From contig NZ_JAMJWG010000002.1 of NCBI RefSeq assembly GCF_024435355.1, positions 248,001 through 312,000 on the forward strand: a stretch of 64,000 nt of DNA, read 5' to 3'. Each line of letters opens with the position of its first letter. Positions within the stretch are counted from its first letter, which is position 1. Both the position numbers and the translations under genes were made by a program. Below are positions 51,523-61,506 of this stretch, one piece after another. Below the pieces are notes generated by a model. The model saw only the letters and a list, made by a program, of their open reading frames with translations, was not told the DNA's origin and did no database searches. This DNA is from Streptomyces odontomachi (GTDB lineage Bacteria > Actinomycetota > Actinomycetes > Streptomycetales > Streptomycetaceae).

Positions 51523-52191
51523 CGGCCTGCCGGTGCGCTTGCCCGCACGCCCGCGATGCCGCTTCGGACCGGCGAAATCCGGCCGCGGCGGCATGGGTGA
51601 ACCGGCGGCGTTCCGGAGCCCGGTGGGCCGAGGCCACGGCGCCCGCCGGCCTCTCCTCATCGGCGTCACGGCCCGCCCTGGCCCGGCTCGTTTCCACACC
51701 CCGTACCGCCCCAGACCTGCCGTGACGGCCGTGAACGCGGACATCCGACGTCGGAACGGATCTTTCGCCTACGGTCGACGGGAGGGCCCGGACGGCACCT
51801 CCCCGGACTCCGAGACCCGAACACGGATCCAATTCGAGACCCGTGACAGGTAACGCGACCGACGCATTCGAGCCGTTAGTCTTTGGCATGTCCGCAGCCG
51901 TGGTACAGGGGCCGGCGTCGATCGTTTCGGAAGCGCTTCCACTTTCCCGGTGAGCCCAATCAATTATCTCTGCTTCACCCCGCGGCGCGGCGCTCGAGCG
52001 CCGCCAGGGAGCGTCCGCCCGACCGACGGGTAACCCTGCGTAAGCTTGGTCTTTACCACTTCCACACGAGGCCCTGCGACCGTTTTTCCCACGTTCGCTC
52101 GCATTGGGGATCCGCAGTTTGCACGAAGATGAAAAAACATCTCTCTTATCGGTCTCCCCAACCGGCACATCGTGGGCTTAACTTATGACGC
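51523..52191 (+). other. Long upstream region of the DUF6643-like gene, with a possible tiny ORF
   Basis: About 670 bases. GC falls markedly after ~51840. A 21-residue frame at 51888-51953 opens MSAAVVQGPASIVS and is preceded by TAGTCT at 51877-51882, placed for a leaderless start, but no -35 is obvious. From 51960 to 52190 the sequence is AT-richer and could hold a promoter or an untranslated RNA. No clear terminator-type hairpin seen. Confidence 0.35.
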
Positions 52192-52731
52192 ATGACCTCC
52201 CCCCGCTCCACATATGGCGGCGGTTACTACTCCGCGCCGTCCTTCCCGGACACCCCGATCTACGACTCTCTGGTCGCCGAGCGGGGCACGCCGCAGATCG
52301 CCCCGATCCGCGTGCCGTCGCCGTATGAGAGCAGCAGCCACCTGCCCGCGTACGAGAGCAGCAGTCACCTGCCGGCTCTTCCGCCGGCCCTGCCCGCCCT
52401 GCCCTCCGGGCCCTCGGCAGCTGCTCCCCACCCTGGTCACTACGGCTACCCGGCGCCGCAGCCCGCGCAGTTGCAGCCGGCACCGGCGCCGTACCCCCAG
52501 CCGCAGGCGGCGCCGCCGCGCGGCTACCCGAACGGCAACGGCTACGGCTACCCCCAGCCACAGCGCCCCGCCCCCGCCCCTGCCCCCACCGGCACGGGCT
52601 ACGAGGCGATGCGTCCGGCCGCGCCCGTGCGCCCGGCTCCGCCGCGCCCCATGACGCCGCGCCCGGCTCCCGCACCGGCCCCGACCGGCTACGAGGACCC
52701 GTACAACAACAGGCAGTACCGCGGTTACTGA
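52192..52731 (+). CDS. Pro/Tyr-rich DUF6643-type protein
   Basis: A 179-residue low-complexity protein. The first ~32 residues, MTSPRSTYGGGYYSAPSFPD then TPIYDSLVAERG, are strongly conserved in Streptomyces, in the family I know as DUF6643; the rest is Pro-, Ala- and Tyr-rich and ends PYNNRQYRGY. A short duplication, Y-E-S-S-S-H-L-P-A, occurs twice near residue 50. No signal peptide or membrane helix; probably disordered and cytoplasmic. Function unknown. There is no Shine-Dalgarno, and TAACTT lies 8 bases before the ATG, so it may be leaderless. A strong terminator follows. Confidence 0.82.
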   Translation: MTSPRSTYGGGYYSAPSFPDTPIYDSLVAERGTPQIAPIRVPSPYESSSHLPAYESSSHLPALPPALPALPSGPSAAAPHPGHYGYPAPQPAQLQPAPAPYPQPQAAPPRGYPNGNGYGYPQPQRPAPAPAPTGTGYEAMRPAAPVRPAPPRPMTPRPAPAPAPTGYEDPYNNRQYRGY

Positions 52732-52767
52732 CCGGCGGCGGACGCGGACCGCACGCGGGGTCGACTG

Positions 52768-52794
52768 GCGGGACGGCTCTGAGCGCCGTCCCGC
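52768..52794 (+). terminator. Strong terminator after the DUF6643-type gene
   Basis: A perfect 10-bp stem (GCGGGACGGC/GCCGTCCCGC) with 7-nt loop, followed by GTTTGT, 37 nt after the stop. Confidence 0.85.
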
Positions 52795-53368
52795 GTTTGT
52801 CATGCGGTAGGGCGGCGACGCTCTCGTCCGCCTGCTTCCGCCTGCTTCCGCCTGCCCGAGCCCGCCCGGACGCACGGCTCCCGCGAGGCGGTCGGGAGCC
52901 ATGAGGCCGCACGGAGGCCGGCCTCGGATGTGGATCGACGCTGCCGGACGGACGCTGCCGTGCGCCGTGTGCCGCACGCCTCCGTCCCGGGCAGCGTGAC
53001 CACCCGTCAGCGCGCCCCGGAGTAGGCCGGGGAAGCTGCGCGCGCCTCAACGCGCCGTCGCCGGTTCGGGGATCGGCCGGACTTCAGGCAGAATCTGGTA
53101 ATGGGACCACCGGCATCCTGCGGGTGTCGGGGCTCCCTCATGGTCCTGAACAGCCCGGCGTCGGCCTTGACCAGCCACGCCGGAGCGCCGCATGGGTGCG
53201 GCGTGGGTGGGAACCCGCCCGGCGGGCACGGCCGTTTCCATGCGTGCGGCAGCCGGGAGATCCGACTGACGGCCGGAAAAGAGAAGTGACGTCGCTTACT
53301 CTTCGCGCCCTGCGCGCGTGGGCCGTGCTGATCAAGGCTATGACGGACACGGAAGGGGGTGCAGGGCT
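52795..53368. other. Intergenic, short repeats only
   Basis: No credible gene. Three near-identical 10-bp units (CCGCCTGCTT) occur in tandem around 52828-52857. The promoter of the Rv1733c-like gene should lie near 53300-53350. Confidence 0.5.
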
Positions 53369-53974
53369 GTGCGAGCGATCGCCGGACTCTGGCGCTGGCG
53401 GCACAACCCGCTGCGCCGGAAGACCGATCTTCTCGAAGCCTGGGTGTCGTTGGCGACCGCTGTGCTGATCGCCGTCGCGGCACCGGTAGCGGGCGTGCTG
53501 ACGGGGACGCTGAGTGAGAACGCTCTGCTCAGGACGGTTCACCAGCAACAACAGGAGCGTCACGAGGTCACGGCCACGGTCATGCGCACCATACGGCAGT
53601 CGCCACCCGACCCCGACCCGGAGACGGTTCCCGCGCGGGACGCCCGCAGCCAGGTGATCGCCGGCTGGCGGGCCCCGGACGGCACCCGGCACCACGGCAC
53701 GGTCACCACCGTCCTGCAGACCCCGCACCGCGGCGAGAAGTTCACCATCTGGACCGATGTGCACGGCACCGTCGTCGCCCGCCCGCTCGACCGGATCTCC
53801 GCCATGACGCACGCGATCCTGGCGGGGATCGGTGCCTCGGCGGTGCTGGCGGTGTCCCTCGACGGCGTTCGGCGGCTGGTCATGTGGCGTATCGTGCGCC
53901 GCAGGTACGCACGCTGGGACCGGGCGTGGGAGAAGACCGGTCCCGACTGGGGCAGGACCGGCGCCGACAGCTGA
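53369..53974 (+). CDS. Second Rv1733c-like membrane protein
   Basis: A 201-residue membrane protein, paralogue of the one at 40.5-41.1 kb. It begins (GTG) [20 protein letters not shown] then [20 protein letters not shown] as helix 1, an outer loop with a [11 protein letters not shown] strand and [13 protein letters not shown], and helix 2 [14 protein letters not shown] ([20 protein letters not shown]) near residue 150, ending [12 protein letters not shown]. The shared WRWR.NPLRR block and the closing W-D-x-x-W motif define the family, whose function is unknown. GGAAGGGGG lies about 9 nt before the GTG. It lies outside the 38.5-44.8 kb island and has no DosR-box-like site that I can see. Confidence 0.8.
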   Translation: MRAIAGLWRWRHNPLRRKTDLLEAWVSLATAVLIAVAAPVAGVLTGTLSENALLRTVHQQQQERHEVTATVMRTIRQSPPDPDPETVPARDARSQVIAGWRAPDGTRHHGTVTTVLQTPHRGEKFTIWTDVHGTVVARPLDRISAMTHAILAGIGASAVLAVSLDGVRRLVMWRIVRRRYARWDRAWEKTGPDWGRTGADS

Positions 53975-54098
53975 AAGCCCACGCCATCGGTCAACTCCCC
54001 CACCCGGCACGCGCTACGGTGGACCGGCCGGTTCACCGGCACACTTCCGGCACACCTCGCAGGCCGCCGATCACTTCAGGTGGGGGTCGAAACACCGC

Positions 54099-56573
54099 AT
54101 GGCACAGGGCACGGTCCAGGTGACGCACACCGGCGCATCCCGGTGGCGGCGCCGCACGGGCGAGTACGCCTCCCTCTCCGCCGCTCTCGAGGCCGCGGTC
54201 GACGGTGATGTGCTCACCGTCGCTCCGGGCACCTACCGAGAGAACCTCCTGGTGGAGCGGGCCGTCACGGTGCGCGGTCCCGAGGGCGCCCCCGGCTCGG
54301 TGCGCATCGCGCCCGCCGACGGCGTGCCGTTGACCGTGCGCGCCTCCGCCACGGTGCAGTACATCCAAGTGGAGGGCCAGGACGCGGCCGCCCCCGCGCT
54401 GCTCGTCGAAGAGGGCACCCCCGACCTGACCGCCGTACGGGTCGTGACGCGCTCCGCCAGCGGTATCGAGGTACGCGGCGGCGCCCGGCCCACCGTGCGC
54501 CGGTGCACGGTGGACAACCCGGCCGGGATCGGCATCGCGGTGGTCGACGAGGCCGGCGGGCTCTTCGAGGAGTGCGAGGTCGTCGCCGCCGGCCAGGCGG
54601 GCGTGGCGGCCCGTTCGGGCGCCCACCCCCGGCTGGAGCGCTGCCGGGTGCACCATGCCTCCGGGGCCGGCCTGTCGGCGACCGGCGAGCACACCGGCCT
54701 GGAGGCGGTGGGCTGCGAGGTGTACGAGATCAAGGGCAGCGGCGTGCAGGTGACCGAGCGGGCCGGCATGCACCTCACCGACTGCGACGTGCACCGCACC
54801 ACGGCGGACGGCGTCACCCTCGACACCGACGCGGTGCTCACCCTCGCCGACTGCCGCATCCACGACGTTCCCGAGAACGCGGTCGACCTGCGCTCCCGCT
54901 CGGTGCTCACGCTGACCCGCTCCACGGTGCGCCGCTTCGGCCGCAACGGCCTGTCGGTCTGGGACCCGGGCACCCGCGTGGACGCCAACCAGTGCGAGAT
55001 CCACGACAGCACGGGCGACTACCCGGCGGTGTGGGTCAGCGACGGCGCCACGGCGGTACTGGACGCCTGCCGGGTGCACGACGTACCGGACGCACTGTTC
55101 GTACTCGACCGCGGTTCCCGTGTCGACGTCGTCGACAGCGACCTCACGCAGGTCCGCAACACCGCGGTCTCGGTGAGCGACGGCGCCACGGCACAGCTCG
55201 ACGACTGCCGTATCCGCGACGCGGCCACCGGTGCCTGGTTCCGCGACCACGGCAGCGGCGGCACCCTGTCCGGCTGCACCATCGACGGCGCCCAGACCGG
55301 TGTGATCGTGACCAAGGGCGCCGATCCCACCATCGAGCGCTGCACCGTCACGGCGCCCGCCGAGGCCGGCTGCTACGTCTCCGCGGGCGGCCGCGGCAGC
55401 TTCCTCAACTGCCGGGTCACGGGCAGCGGCGGATACGGCTTCCACGTCATCGACGGTTGCCGCACCACCCTGCGCAGATGCCGCACCGAACGGTGCGCGC
55501 GCGGCGGCTACGAGTTCGCCGACGCGGGCACCGGTGCGGCGACGCAGGACGGCACGCGCGGACCGCTGGTGGAGAACTGCACCAGCGACGAGAGCGCCGG
55601 CGACAGCACCGCGATATCCGAGACGGCGGCGCAGCCGGTGGCGCCGCTCGCCGGGCTGCTCGCCGACCTGCCCACCCAGCGCATCGCCCAGCAGCAGACG
55701 CCGGCATCCGCTCCCGCCGGCACCCCGCCCACCATCCCGCCCGCGCCCGCGGAGCGCCCCACCCGCAGCCCCAAGGAAGTGCTCGGCGAACTCGACACGC
55801 TGGTCGGCCTGGACAGCGTGAAGCGGGAGGTGCGCGCCCTCACCGACATGATCGAGGTGGGGCGGCGCCGGCAACGCGCGGGCCTGAAGGCGGCCTCGGT
55901 CCGCCGCCATCTGGTCTTCACCGGCTCCCCCGGCACCGGCAAGACCACCGTCGCCCGGCTCTACGGCGAGATCCTCGCCTCCCTCGGCGTGCTGGAGATG
56001 GGACACCTGGTGGAGGTGTCCCGGGTCGACCTGGTCGGCGAGCACATCGGCTCCACGGCGATCCGCACGCAGGAGGCCTTCGAACGGGCCCGCGGCGGGG
56101 TGCTGTTCATCGACGAGGCGTACGCGCTCTCCCCGGAGGACTCCGGGCGGGACTTCGGCCGCGAGGCGATCGACACGCTGGTGAAGCTGATGGAGGACCA
56201 CCGCGAGGCGGTCGTGGTGATCGTCGCCGGCTACACGGCCGAGATGCAGCGCTTCTTGTCGGTGAACCCGGGCGTGGCCTCCCGGTTCTCCCGGACCATC
56301 ACCTTCGGTGACTACACGCCCGAGGAGCTGCTGCGGATCGTCGAGCAGCAGGCCGACGAGCAGGAGTACCGGCTGGCGTCCGGTACCGGTGAGACGCTGC
56401 TGAAGTACTTCACGGAGCTCCCCAAGGGGCCCGGCTTCGGCAACGGCCGCACCGCCCGGCAGACGTTCGAGGCCATGGTGGAGCGGCATGCCGGCCGGGT
56501 CGCGCAGCTGGCCGAGCCGAGCACGGACGACCTGACCCTGCTCTATCCGGAGGACCTGCCGGAACTGCCCTGA
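54099..56573 (+). CDS. Right-handed beta-helix protein fused to CbxX/EccA-type AAA+ ATPase
   Basis: An 824-residue two-part protein. Residues ~25-510 are a right-handed parallel beta-helix: a pectin-lyase-like start ([22 protein letters not shown]) then some eighteen coils of about 23 residues with repeated x-x-C-x-V/I-x-x-x-x-x-x-G motifs, lacking signal peptide, so cytoplasmic. A Pro-rich hinge (~525-560) follows. Residues ~565-820 are a CbxX/CfxQ AAA+ domain: [20 protein letters not shown], Walker [10 protein letters not shown] (~608), Walker [12 protein letters not shown] (~667), sensor 1 V-I-V-A-G-Y, and Arg-finger region V-A-S-R-F. EccA of type VII secretion has the same AAA+ type with a TPR N-terminus; here the helix replaces it. 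Confidence 0.88.
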   Translation: MAQGTVQVTHTGASRWRRRTGEYASLSAALEAAVDGDVLTVAPGTYRENLLVERAVTVRGPEGAPGSVRIAPADGVPLTVRASATVQYIQVEGQDAAAPALLVEEGTPDLTAVRVVTRSASGIEVRGGARPTVRRCTVDNPAGIGIAVVDEAGGLFEECEVVAAGQAGVAARSGAHPRLERCRVHHASGAGLSATGEHTGLEAVGCEVYEIKGSGVQVTERAGMHLTDCDVHRTTADGVTLDTDAVLTLADCRIHDVPENAVDLRSRSVLTLTRSTVRRFGRNGLSVWDPGTRVDANQCEIHDSTGDYPAVWVSDGATAVLDACRVHDVPDALFVLDRGSRVDVVDSDLTQVRNTAVSVSDGATAQLDDCRIRDAATGAWFRDHGSGGTLSGCTIDGAQTGVIVTKGADPTIERCTVTAPAEAGCYVSAGGRGSFLNCRVTGSGGYGFHVIDGCRTTLRRCRTERCARGGYEFADAGTGAATQDGTRGPLVENCTSDESAGDSTAISETAAQPVAPLAGLLADLPTQRIAQQQTPASAPAGTPPTIPPAPAERPTRSPKEVLGELDTLVGLDSVKREVRALTDMIEVGRRRQRAGLKAASVRRHLVFTGSPGTGKTTVARLYGEILASLGVLEMGHLVEVSRVDLVGEHIGSTAIRTQEAFERARGGVLFIDEAYALSPEDSGRDFGREAIDTLVKLMEDHREAVVVIVAGYTAEMQRFLSVNPGVASRFSRTITFGDYTPEELLRIVEQQADEQEYRLASGTGETLLKYFTELPKGPGFGNGRTARQTFEAMVERHAGRVAQLAEPSTDDLTLLYPEDLPELP

Positions 56574-56600
56574 GCGGCTTCGGTCGGACCGTTCAGCCGC
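56574..56600. terminator. Compound hairpin between convergent genes
   Basis: GCGGCT/AGCCGC arms enclose an inner CGGT-CGG-ACCG hairpin. It begins at the AAA+ gene stop and overlaps the last codons of the convergent membrane hydrolase. Confidence 0.55.
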
Positions 56601-59010
56601 CGTCCTGCGACGGGCCGCCCGACGGCTCGGCGACCGCGACACCGCCGACGTCGGCGACAGGGCCGTCGTCCCCCGCGTGGGCGTCGGGGCGCTGTGCCGG
56701 GAGCGCGGGCCGCAGCCGGTCCAGCAACTGCCCGCGTTCCACCACGAAGGCGGGGTCGGCCTGGTACTCCGAGTGCCCCAGGATCGGCGCGGGCAGCGGG
56801 TGCAGTCCGGTGCGACCGTAGCCGAGCGGGTCTTTGAAGGGGGGCGCGTCGACCTCGGGCCGGGGCGGTCCGGGCAGCAGTACCGGGCCGCCGATGGGGT
56901 CGGTGGCACGGTGCAGATTGCGCCAGCAGACCACCTCGCGGTGCAGGCTGCTGAGCGCGTCGGGGCCGAAGTGGGCCGGGAACCAGCGCCCGTAGAGCCG
57001 CTCCAAGGGCGATCCGTAGGTCAGCAGTGCCACCCGGCCGCGCAGGGCGGGCCGCAGCTGCCAGGCAGCCGAGGCGGCGAGCACGCTGCCCTGGGAGTGT
57101 CCGGAGATCACCAGCCGTCCGCCGGTGTCCTGCGTCCACGTGGCGATCCGCCAGGTGAGGTCGGGCACCGCGCGCTCGGCGTAGCAGGGCGGCGCGAAGG
57201 GATGTGCCGCGCGCGGCCAGAAGGTGCCGACGTCCCACAGGATGCCGATGGTGCGCCGGGCGGAGACGTCCTTGTAGGCGCGCCGGCCCCAGGTGACGAA
57301 CAGTATGAAACCGAAGCCGATCAGCCAGGAGCCGAGCGCCTGCGACACCTGTGCTGCCCCGTCCACCAGCGGGTGCATGGTCCTGGCCGCCTCGGACGGC
57401 ACCTTGCCGGTGGCCCACGCGCCGGCCAGTGCGCCGGCACCCAGCAGCAGGGTCACCGCGGAGACGATGCCCACGGCGAGTGGTGCGCGGTCGGTGAGGG
57501 TGGCTCGTGCGCGGGTGGCTGCGATGCGGTGGGTGCGGGCCGGGTCCTCCGGCTCGTCGGCGTAGTCGGCGCGCACCCGTGCCAGGCCCCTGCGGGTGTC
57601 GAGCATGCTGCGCAACGCCAGCCAGCCGGCCAGTCCTGCGACCACCACGAGCAGCGGTGGCAGTACCGACGCCTGCCAGGTGAGCAGCACCGGAGGCCCC
57701 CAGATGGTGCCGCCGGCACCCGGCGTCCCGGCGCCGTCGACCCAGTCGGCGACGCGCTGGGCCACGCCACCGGTCATGACACCGCCGAGCGCGCAGGCCA
57801 ACATCGCCACGGCGGGGCCGCCCAGACCGCGCAGCACGGCATGGGTGCCGGGTGGCGAGCCGCGGTGCATGGCATGGGCGACCACGGCGAGCGCGACGAC
57901 CAGCAGGCCCTGCACCAGGGCGATACCGCCGAACGTGGCGTCGCCCGGCAGCCGCCCCGAGGAGTGCCAGTCGGGGCGTGACCACCCGGCGTACACCAGG
58001 GTCAGCACGAGCAGGCCGAGCGCGGCCAGTGGCAGCCCGCGCACCAGCGTCCGGTCGAGCGTGTGGTCGAGGCGGCGCTCGCTGCGGCCCCGGCGGCCGA
58101 CGACCCAGACCACGAGCAGGGCGCCCGCGACGAGCAGCCCGTCCAGGACGCGGCCGAGGACGTCGAGCGTGCCGGGGCCGCCCGGGGCACGGTCGTACCG
58201 GGCGGCCGAGGTGCCGACCGCGGCGGCGACGGTGAGCAGCCCCGCGGCCGTGTGCGCGGCGCGCAACCGGGCCACGAGCCGGCGGCCGTACCAGAAACCG
58301 GGGCTGCCCAGCACGGTGGGCACATGTTCCTCGGTCTCCGACCGCTGCGGCAGCGGCGGGGCGGATTCGTAGGTGCTCCAGGTGCGGTGGGAGAGGTACC
58401 ACAGCAGCGCGATGAGGGCGGCCGGCACGACCGCTGCGAGCGCGAGGCGGCGGCCCGGCTGGGTCCACCAGCCTCCGTGGAAGATGCCCGGCGAGAGGAA
58501 GTGCAGCCAGGTGTGGTCCTGTGCGCAGGCGCGGGTGCCGGCGCACTGCCAGGCCGCGAGGTCCAGGGCGACCTCGCAGGCGGCGGCGACCAGCACCACG
58601 GTGAGGGTGAGCCCGGTGAACCGCACCAGCAGTCCATAGGCCTGCACCGTCCGGCCGCGGCGGCGGACGCTGGGGCGCATCCAGTGGGCCAGGTTGATCA
58701 CCATGAACGGCAGTAAAAGCAGCCACAGCGCCCGGGAACCGTTGCCCGAGGTGAGGTTGGACCAGACGTACGCTTCCGGGATCGGCGTGTCGCGGTCGCC
58801 GCCGGAGTCGCCGGGGCGCCGCTCGGCGTCGACGTCGTCCTCGCGGCGGAAGACCGCGGCGGTCTCGTCGCCGGTGACGCGGACGGTGCGCGGATCGCCC
58901 AGCATCTCCTCCGGCGTGGTTCCGCCGACGCCGTGCACCAGCAGTTCGAGGGCGGGTTCGGCCGCGCGCACGGACGGCTCGGCCGCGGGCCGCTCGGTGG
59001 CAGGTTCCAC
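56593..59010 (-). CDS. Large membrane-embedded alpha/beta-hydrolase with TTA codon
   Basis: An 805-residue protein. The first conserved strand and oxyanion region, LELLVHGVGGTTPEEMLGDP, is at residues 21-40; the nucleophile elbow G-H-S-Q-G-S is only at ~637-642, with the later H in L-H-R-E-V-V-C-W-R-N. Between them some nine to ten membrane helices and charged loops (~85-575) are inserted. So the catalytic fold is split by a membrane domain. Esterase or lipase activity is likely but untested. Codon 99 (58714-58716 on the minus strand) is TTA, a bldA-type control point. GTG start with GGGGGGAAC upstream. Disordered acidic C-terminus. Confidence 0.8.
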   Translation of the reverse strand: MEPATERPAAEPSVRAAEPALELLVHGVGGTTPEEMLGDPRTVRVTGDETAAVFRREDDVDAERRPGDSGGDRDTPIPEAYVWSNLTSGNGSRALWLLLLPFMVINLAHWMRPSVRRRGRTVQAYGLLVRFTGLTLTVVLVAAACEVALDLAAWQCAGTRACAQDHTWLHFLSPGIFHGGWWTQPGRRLALAAVVPAALIALLWYLSHRTWSTYESAPPLPQRSETEEHVPTVLGSPGFWYGRRLVARLRAAHTAAGLLTVAAAVGTSAARYDRAPGGPGTLDVLGRVLDGLLVAGALLVVWVVGRRGRSERRLDHTLDRTLVRGLPLAALGLLVLTLVYAGWSRPDWHSSGRLPGDATFGGIALVQGLLVVALAVVAHAMHRGSPPGTHAVLRGLGGPAVAMLACALGGVMTGGVAQRVADWVDGAGTPGAGGTIWGPPVLLTWQASVLPPLLVVVAGLAGWLALRSMLDTRRGLARVRADYADEPEDPARTHRIAATRARATLTDRAPLAVGIVSAVTLLLGAGALAGAWATGKVPSEAARTMHPLVDGAAQVSQALGSWLIGFGFILFVTWGRRAYKDVSARRTIGILWDVGTFWPRAAHPFAPPCYAERAVPDLTWRIATWTQDTGGRLVISGHSQGSVLAASAAWQLRPALRGRVALLTYGSPLERLYGRWFPAHFGPDALSSLHREVVCWRNLHRATDPIGGPVLLPGPPRPEVDAPPFKDPLGYGRTGLHPLPAPILGHSEYQADPAFVVERGQLLDRLRPALPAQRPDAHAGDDGPVADVGGVAVAEPSGGPSQDGG

Positions 59011-59415
59011 AGTGTGCGTTCCCCCCGTGTGCCGCGTGTGCGTGATGTGGGATCACCAGCATCGCGGACGGCGGTGCGCGGGCACACGTGTCCTCACGGA
59101 ATCTCCTCCGGCTGGAGGACGGTACCCGGCCGTGCGGCGGGCACGCGGTGGGGTGGGGTGCGGGCGGGGTGCGTGGTGCGGGTCGGTGGACGGCGCGCGC
59201 CGAGGCTGCGGTGCGGCCACGATGGGCCGCGGTGGGCCGCGGTGGGCCGCGCAGGGCTGGGTATCACGGCTGTCGGTGCCGCGTGCGAGGATGGTCGAAT
59301 CGTCGAACGCCGCCGACCACGGCGGGCGTACGGTGATCGACCATGGCCGAGGACGGTCGGCCAGAGGGTGGACGTACCCGCACACGGCCCACACCGGTGA
59401 GAGGATCCAGGCGGC
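59011..59415. other. Divergent intergenic region with short repeats
   Basis: Between the membrane hydrolase (minus) and DeoR regulator (plus). G-rich plus strand. Apart from the 10-bp repeats at 59221-59250 I see no gene or clear operator. Confidence 0.5.
59221..59250. repeat. Three tandem 10-bp repeats
   Basis: GATGGGCCGC, GGTGGGCCGC, GGTGGGCCGC in direct tandem about 170 nt upstream of the DeoR start. Could be slippage or repeated binding sites. Confidence 0.7.
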
Positions 59416-60306
59416 GTGACTGAGAACCAGAACCTCCTCGCGGAGCAGCGCCGCACCCTGATCCTCGACGAGGTGCGCCGCCGCGGCGGCGTCCGCGTCA
59501 ACGAGCTCACCCGCCGGCTCGGCGTCTCCGACATGACGGTCCGCCGCGACCTCGACGCGCTGGCCCGCCAGGGCGTCCTGGAGAAGGTGCACGGCGGAGC
59601 GGTCCCGGTCCTGGAGGCGAGCACCCACGAGCCGGGCTTCGAGGCCAAGTCCGGCCTGGAGCTGACCGCCAAGGAGGACATCGCCCGGGCCGCGGCCGCC
59701 CTGGTCACCCCCGGCACCGCCATCGCCCTCTCCGGAGGTACCACCACCTACTCGCTCGCCCAGCACCTGCTGGACGTGCCGGACCTGACGGTGGTGACCA
59801 ACTCGGTGCGGGTGGCCGATGTCTTCCACACCGCCCAGCGCACCGCCGGCCAGCGTCCGGGCGCGGCGACGGTGGTGCTCACCGGCGGCGTGCGCACCCC
59901 GTCCGACTCCCTGGTCGGCCCGGTCGCCGACCGCGCCATCGCCGCGCTCCACTTCGACATGCTCTTCCTCGGCGTGCACGGCATAGCGGCGGAGGCGGGC
60001 CTGTCGACGCCCAATCTCGCGGAGGCGGAGACCAACAGGCGCCTGGTGCACTCCGCACGCCGGGTGGTCGTCGTCGCCGACCACACCAAGTGGGGCACCA
60101 TCGGCCTGAGTTCGTTCGCCGCCCTGTCCGAGGTCGACACCCTGGTCACCGACCACGGCCTGTCCCCCGAGGCCCGGGCGGAGGTCTCCGAGCACCTGCC
60201 GAACCTGGTCGTGGCGGGCGAGCCGCGCCCCGCGGCCGAGGGCCAGCTGCCGGGCGAGCCGGCGGGCGCCGGAGCCATCCCGGACCTCGACGGAACGGCC
60301 GGATAG
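59416..60306 (+). CDS. DeoR family transcriptional regulator
   Basis: A 296-residue DeoR/GlpR-type regulator. The HTH (~10-62) reads LAEQRRTLILDEVRRRGGVR then VNELTRRLGVSDMTVRRDLD, followed by L-E-K-V-H-G-G-A-V, the family hallmark. The C-terminal effector domain resembles ribose-5-phosphate isomerase folds: IALSGGTTTYSLAQHL, LTVVTNSVRVADV, VVLTGGVRTPSDSLVGPVAD, and VVVVADHTKWG. Such regulators respond to sugar phosphates. GTG start with GAGAGG upstream. No sugar-metabolism gene is adjacent; the next gene is convergent, so the target is not evident. C-terminal Pro/Gly-rich tail is extra. Confidence 0.93.
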   Translation: MTENQNLLAEQRRTLILDEVRRRGGVRVNELTRRLGVSDMTVRRDLDALARQGVLEKVHGGAVPVLEASTHEPGFEAKSGLELTAKEDIARAAAALVTPGTAIALSGGTTTYSLAQHLLDVPDLTVVTNSVRVADVFHTAQRTAGQRPGAATVVLTGGVRTPSDSLVGPVADRAIAALHFDMLFLGVHGIAAEAGLSTPNLAEAETNRRLVHSARRVVVVADHTKWGTIGLSSFAALSEVDTLVTDHGLSPEARAEVSEHLPNLVVAGEPRPAAEGQLPGEPAGAGAIPDLDGTAG

Positions 60307-60319
60307 CGGTCCCTTCCGT

Positions 60320-60342
60320 GCGCACCCGTACCATCGGTGCGC
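60320..60342. terminator. Hairpin between convergent DeoR and PLP-enzyme genes
   Basis: GCGCACC pairs with GGTGCGC around a 9-nt loop, 14 nt past the DeoR stop and 19 nt before the end of the minus-strand gene. Confidence 0.5.
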
Positions 60343-60360
60343 CCGTGGGCCTCCGGCGCC

Positions 60361-61506
60361 TCACCCGCCCGCTGCCCCCGGCCACTTCCCCGTGGTCAGC
60401 AGGGACTCGATGGTGGCGGTGTACGGGGCGATGTCCAGGCCCTGCTCGGCCAGCCAGGCGTCGGAGTAGTACTTGTCGAGATAGCGGTCGCCCGGGTCGC
60501 ACAGCAGGGTGACGACGCTGCCGGGCTGGCCGGCGGCCAGCATTTCGGCGACGATCTTCAGCGCGCTCCACAGCCCGGTGCCGGTCGACCCGCCCGCCTT
60601 GCGGCCGATGACCCGCTCCAGGGCGCGCACCGCGGCGATGCTGGCCGCGTCCGGCACCTTCATCATGCGGTCCACCGCGCCCGGCACGAAGCTCGGTTCC
60701 ATCCTCGGCCGGCCGATGCCCTCGATCCGCGAGCCGCTCGCGCAGGTCACGCCGGTGTCGCCGGCCGTCCAGCCCTCGAAGAAGCAGGAGTTCTCCGGGT
60801 CGGCGACGCAGATGCGGGTGGCGTACTGCATGTAGTGGACGTAGCGGGCGAGCGTCGCCGAGGTGCCGCCGGTGCCCGCGGTGGCGACGATCCAGGCGGG
60901 CAGCGGGTGTCGCTCCAGCGCCAGCTGACGGTAGGTCGACTCGGCGATGTTGTTGTTGCCCCGCCAGTCGGTGGCGCGTTCGGCGTAGGTGAACTGGTCC
61001 ATGTAGTGGCCGCCGGACCGGGCGGCCAGGGCCGCTGACTCCTCGTAGACGGTGCGCGGGTCGTCGACGAAATGGCACCGGCCGCCCTGGAACTCGATGA
61101 GGCGGATCTTCTCGGCACTGGTGGTGCGCGGCATCACCGCGATGAAGGGCACCCCGATGAGCTGCGCGAAGTACGCCTCGGAGACGGCGGTCGAGCCGCT
61201 GGATGCCTCGATGACGGGCCGACCCGGGCGGATCCAGCCGTTGCACAGCCCGTACAGGAACAGCGAGCGGGCCAGACGGTGCTTGAGGCTTCCGGTGGGA
61301 TGGGTGGACTCGTCCTTGAGGTAGAGGTCGACGCCCCAGGCCGCGGGGAGCGGAAAGCGCAGCAGGTGGGTGTCGGCGGAGCGGTTCGCATCGGCCTGGA
61401 CCTGGCGCACGGCCTCCGCCAGCCAGGCGCGGTACTCGGGGTCGCTGCGGTCCACGTCCAGTGTGCCTGCGGGCTCCCGGGCCGACGGGGGTGTGGCCAT
61501 CACCAC
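60361..61506 (-). CDS. PLP-dependent cysteine synthase family protein (Cds1-like)
   Basis: A 381-residue fold-type II PLP enzyme. PLP Lys is in [14 protein letters not shown] (~residue 75), the substrate loop is [20 protein letters not shown], and the phosphate-binding glycine loop is [16 protein letters not shown]. It is longer than housekeeping cysteine synthases and carries [11 protein letters not shown] and ENSCFFEGW, matching the Cds1 L-cysteine desulfhydrase group known from mycobacteria, which breaks cysteine to H2S, pyruvate and ammonia. Activity is inferred. Start GTG 61506 or ATG 61500. It relates in theme to the sulfur locus at 23.5-30.5 kb. Confidence 0.87.
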   Translation of the reverse strand: MVMATPPSAREPAGTLDVDRSDPEYRAWLAEAVRQVQADANRSADTHLLRFPLPAAWGVDLYLKDESTHPTGSLKHRLARSLFLYGLCNGWIRPGRPVIEASSGSTAVSEAYFAQLIGVPFIAVMPRTTSAEKIRLIEFQGGRCHFVDDPRTVYEESAALAARSGGHYMDQFTYAERATDWRGNNNIAESTYRQLALERHPLPAWIVATAGTGGTSATLARYVHYMQYATRICVADPENSCFFEGWTAGDTGVTCASGSRIEGIGRPRMEPSFVPGAVDRMMKVPDAASIAAVRALERVIGRKAGGSTGTGLWSALKIVAEMLAAGQPGSVVTLLCDPGDRYLDKYYSDAWLAEQGLDIAPYTATIESLLTTGKWPGAAGG

